NCBI GenBank assembly: GCA_007258455.2
Contig: VDFB02373365.1
Location: 222,555,353-222,619,352, forward strand
Source: Sequoia sempervirens
Taxonomy: Eukaryota; Streptophyta; Pinopsida; Cupressales; Cupressaceae
Length of the DNA stretch: 64,000 nucleotides
Direction of reading: 5' to 3'
A model generated the notes under the pieces. It was not told the DNA's origin. It searched no databases and was given only the letters and a program-made list of their open reading frames with translations. Position 1 is the first letter of the stretch. Every line of letters starts with the position of its first letter. The position numbers were made by a program, and so were the translations under genes. Of this stretch, positions 60,240 through 64,000 are shown piece by piece.

Positions 60240-61345
60240 GAGACCTCAATGCAGTGTTGTTAAGATGTATTGAACAAAATCAAGTCAGTAGATTGTTAGA
60301 AGAATTCCATGATGGCTCATTAGGTGGTCATTTTTCTGTGAGGATCATTGCTACTAAAATAATTAGGGCTAGAAATTATTGGTTGATCCTATTTAATTAT
60401 GCTCATACATGGGTGAAGAATTGTAGGAAGTGTGCTTTCTTTTTTGGAAAGAAAAGGCCAGTTTATCTTCCTCTCCATCTCGTTCAGGTGGACCAACCAT
60501 TTACACACTGGGGATTGGATTTTAATGGATAGACAAATCCACCATATAGCATTGGTAATAAATGAATTTTAGCAGCCACATACTACTTCACTAGGTGGAC
60601 AAAGGTAATCTCATTAAATAATACTATTGAGACTTCAATTTTGGAATTCCTTGAGGGAATTGTGACTAGGTTTGGACCCCTTCCACCATCATCTCTGATA
60701 ATGCCAAAGATTTTGTTGGTACCCAAATTAGTGATTAGATAGTTAGGCATGGTCTACATTTGAGAATAATCAAATTATTACCCTCTTGGTAATGGCATGA
60801 CTGAGTCTTCAAATAAAAACCTCATCAGGATAATTAAAAGGACTATTGAGGATAATCAAAGGTTTTGGCATGGAAAACTAAAGGTATCCCTTTGGAATGA
60901 CAAGATCACTACCAAGAAATATATTAGAGATTACCCTTTCATGTTGGTTTATGGAAGGCAAGCAAGGCTACCATTATCACTAGAGTTTCCTTCTCTTGAG
61001 TTAGGACATTCTTTGGAATTTACATAAAATGATGTCATGATAGTGAGGTTAGCAGAGCTAATGTAGTTAGAAGAGACTAGGAACAATGCTATGTAGGCCC
61101 TTGAGACTCACCAAGCACAGATTAAGAGAGATTTTGACAAGTAATTTATCCATAGAATGTTCCAGGAGGGATATTTGGTGCTAAAGTGGGATACAGACAA
61201 AGCCAAAGTTGGAAGACATACCAAATTTGATGCCATTTGGAGAGGTCCATATGTCATCACCAATTGTAAGGAGGCCAATATATTCCATCTCTCCAAGTTG
61301 GATGGTGAGGTTCTCCCAATTCCAATTAATTGAATTCATTTCAAA
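60240..61345 (+). pseudogene. Integrase, Gypsy copy 2 (dead)
   Basis: The zinc-binding part is intact by sequence (HDGSLGGHF...NCRKCAFF). The core has HWGLDFNG, then a stop, and TYYFTRW. NLIRIIKRTIEDNQRFWHGKL and PFMLVYGRQARLPLSLE follow, and the C-terminal DLVLKWD region reads YLVLKWD. Confidence 0.75.
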
Positions 61346-61624
61346 CCTTATTTCTATAGGGATTTGAAATTTCATGTACATATTAGCTTAGTTGTTTCTT
61401 TTCCAAGAAGTGTTATTACACACTCTACATTCTCCTTAAGGGAATGCATGATCTAGTTGTTTTATTTTCCTCTAAGTGCAAGCCTGCACATGTTGTTTTG
61501 TCATGTTTCTTTTTTGTGGAAAGCTAACTGTTACAAATTACCCTTATGGATCTATTCCCAATGGATTGATAGGGCACCTAGATTCCATGATTAGCAAGCA
61601 ATCATCCCACATAAATCACCAAAA

Positions 61625-63600
61625 TGTTGTCACTTTTTGTCTCCCATTTCTTTTCCCATCAATTATAGCTGATCTAAGAAATTTGAATGGGTTTATCATG
61701 ATCAAGTATCCCTTTGGTAGTTGTTTTATCCCTTTTCCAAACTTCATGCAAATAGCCATTTTAAAAAATATCAAAAAATGGCTAATTCCTCCTCTTTCTT
61801 CTTTTGGTCCTGTTGGAACTTCGGGTCCTGAAAGGACATTTGGACCAAGTCCAAATGTTCATTTTCTTTCTCGATCCCCACTTCTTCTTTGGTCTCATCA
61901 TAACTTTGAGTCCTAAAAGTTCATGTCACTTGGTCCTATCAAAACTTTGAGTCTTGAAAGGACATTTGGATCAAGTCCAATTGTCTGTTTCATTCTCGAT
62001 CCCTGCTTCTTCTTTGATCCCTTTGGAAATTTAAGTCCTAAAAGTTCTTGTTGCCCCAAGTTCTCGTCACCAAGTTCCTGTCAAAACTTCATGTCCTGAA
62101 AGGACATTTGGACCAAGTCCAAAAGCTCATTTTTGTTCCCGATCCCAACTTCTTTGGTCTCATCAAAACTTTAAGTCCCCAAAGTCTTGTCACCAAGTTC
62201 CTACTGCCTTGGTCTTTTTAGAACTTCAGGTATTGTAAGGACATTTGGACCAAGTCAAAATGCCCATTTTTGTTCTTGATCCTCGCTTCTTCTTTGGTCC
62301 CATCCAAACTTTAAGTCTTGAATGTTCTTGTCGCCAAGTTCCTTTCACCTTGAGTTCCTATCACCTTGGTCCTGTCAAAGTTTTGGGTCCCAAAAGGACA
62401 TTGGACCAAGTCCAAATGTTCATTTTTGTTCTTGATCTACGCTTCCTCCCTTGTCTTGTTGAGACTTCAAGTCCTAAAAGGACATTTGGACCAACGTCCA
62501 AAAGTCTATTTTTCACTCCTTTTTCCTATTCCTATCACCTTTAGTCCTTTCAAGGCTTTGGACCCCACACAAAATTTTGGACAATCCCAAAATATTTTCA
62601 TGTTTCAACCTAGAAACTACCATTAATGTTGCAACAACTTCCCCAACTACCAAATCTAATTCTTGGAGCTACAAGAATGATTTAAATAGATTTTCTACCA
62701 ACTCCAGGTGGATAAAGTGGCACCCATGCTTCACTTATGTTTTGTAGACTGCTTTTTTTATTAGAGGGTCATCCCTAGGTGTGATTTTATTACAAATTTT
62801 GTGGTAGTTTGTGTACTTTATCCATGGATTCATCATTGTGGAAGCATGACTATGATGTTAGGAGCATTTTGGAGGAATTTTAGCTTAGGATTTGAATGGA
62901 CACATGTTTGCACTTGATTTGTAGGGGTTTTGGCTAGGGTTCGTTACACAGTCACATGCCCTATCTCTCTCCTATGAACTACAAATGATATAAGGCACTT
63001 TTGCACTCATTGTAATGGTTCTTCCCTTGATTTTATCTATCAAACTTATGCAACCTTTGCATTCTACAACTATAAAACTAGATTTCATTCCTATGTGTTA
63101 ATAAAACCACTATTTTTACCTATTCTCAAGGCTTATATCTTGTGTAACTTTTGATAACTCTATTCATGCATGAACTTTCATTATTTTTACAAGTTGTATA
63201 ATTGTGCTAATTTGTTGTAAGTGTTAATTGTGGGTAATCTACACTCCTTTTAGGATCTTTCAAACCTAGCCTTCATGTTCTCTTATAAATTTGGTGAAAT
63301 AGAGGATTGTATGAGTTTCTTCAATGGTTTTGTTGATACTTTGTTCAATCGAAGGCAGGAAGACACATATTCAATCTTGGTTCATCATCATATTTCTAAT
63401 TTGTTGCATCCTCTTCTCCCTTTTCCTTCTATAGTTTGATAGATTATGAGTAGTGTAGAGTTATCCAGTGTTGGGTTAGACTAGTATTGTTGCACCTAGT
63501 TTTGAGAGGAAGCAAATGTTCTCTAGAGATTTGAACTCATCTGCAAGGTCCCACACTTTGAGTTTAGATCCATTGTGGCGTTGGAATGTTGAAACCCATG
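61625..63600 (+). mobile_element. 3' LTR of Gypsy copy 2, 3' end deleted
   Basis: It starts TGTTGTCACTTTTTGTC. Palindrome units lie near 61831, 61958, 62092, 62238, 62395 and 62481. There is no nested insertion. The last 31 bp of the LTR and the GGTAG duplication are missing at 63600. Confidence 0.8.
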
Positions 63601-64000
63601 TTGTGTTTATCATGAGTTTAATGTGGGGCTGGTATTGTTATAGTTGTGTAATGAATATTTTGAACATTATGATAAATCAACACGATGCATTGGGACCATT
63701 CAATTTATCTCAAGATTTTTTTCAATGAAATCAATATATAAAATTGATATATCATTGTAAGGGAATATTTTTTTAGTCTCTATTGAAAGCAAGGATACTA
63801 TAGTCTTCAGTATTATTGAAATGTTGTACTTTTCTTTTTTGATGCGAGGAGAAAAATTAATCCATTTCTCTAATGTTATTTTTTCCCTTTCTTTCAAAAA
63901 TACTTTATTTCTATCATTTTGATTGGTAGGATTTTTAAAATTTTGATTAAAAATATATAACCAATCAAATGACATGTAACAAAAAATTAAACCCAAGTTC

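Larger units (their letters stand above)
53184..63600 (+). mobile_element. Decayed Ty3/Gypsy element, copy 2
   Basis: It has the same left flank with GGTAG at 53179-53183 and the same domain order as copy 1. The 3' LTR end, target duplication and 10 bp around it are deleted. It is about 10.4 kb and represents the state of the element before the copy 1 insertions. Confidence 0.9.
51551..63994 (+). repeat. Segmental duplication, copy 2
   Basis: Same orientation as copy 1 and the same flanks. It lacks both nested insertions of copy 1 and has a 36-bp deletion at 63600/63601. Its right edge is six bases before the window ends, so whether homology resumes beyond 64000 is unknown. Confidence 0.85.

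Noticed and set aside
1..64000. Search for tRNA, rRNA, organelle-derived segments or intact host genes
   Set aside because: None recognised. tRNA-like boxes occur only in SINE-like pieces, and no long spliced-gene pattern with conserved protein text was seen.

Overview
The window reads as intergenic DNA from a very repeat-rich plant nuclear genome. It is AT-rich, has no intact host gene, and is made of nested, mostly dead Ty3/Gypsy, other LTR, LINE, SINE and DNA-transposon sequence. The element types (Ty3/Gypsy with an extra plant-type RNase H, L1-like LINEs with zinc-knuckle ORF1, PPR debris) and the mix of old and nested insertions suggest a gymnosperm, probably a conifer. That is an inference from style; no sequence here fixes the species.

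Layout. 1-1350: the end of a CACTA DNA transposon lying in a dead L1-like LINE (minus strand). 1351-8061: an LTR element family starting TGTAGACAC, with LTR, PBS, long leader and gag remnant, then two more LTR copies. 8062-11216: AT-rich sequence holding a TA-flanked MITE, a 370-bp GC-rich promoter-like island and a SINE-like piece. 11217-12094: a large hairpin (foldback) element. 13145-28021: a 14.9-kb decayed Ty3/Gypsy element with 5-bp target duplication GGTAG and order gag-PR-RNaseH(extra)-RT-RNaseH-INT. It carries two later insertions, each with its own target duplication: a 2.56-kb solo LTR in the gag-PR region, and a 0.63-kb solo LTR in the 3' LTR that is itself interrupted by a 1.2-kb retroposon. 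28471-38359: a PPR gene fragment, a diverged LTR, a minus-strand LINE split by a SINE, and AT-rich DNA with a 505-bp tandem duplication. 38360-45999: a minus-strand LTR element with a short non-pol interior, whose 5' LTR was hit by a TGTAGACAC-family solo LTR. 46521-47748: another clean solo LTR. 48050-50520: a diverged 1.2-kb direct repeat. 51551-63994: a second copy of 11.6-28.4 kb.

The main event is this segmental duplication. Both copies share the flanks, the insertion site and the same early stop codons of the Gypsy element, so the element was already dead when the locus was copied. The length difference between the copies is almost fully explained by the two nested insertions found only in copy 1 and a 36-bp deletion found only in copy 2.

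The most striking unexplained signal is in the LTRs. Four unrelated-looking LTR families here carry arrays of short inverted repeats or degenerate tandem motifs, in three of them upstream of a TATA box. One family also carries clustered GAATATTC sites matching the heat-shock-element core.
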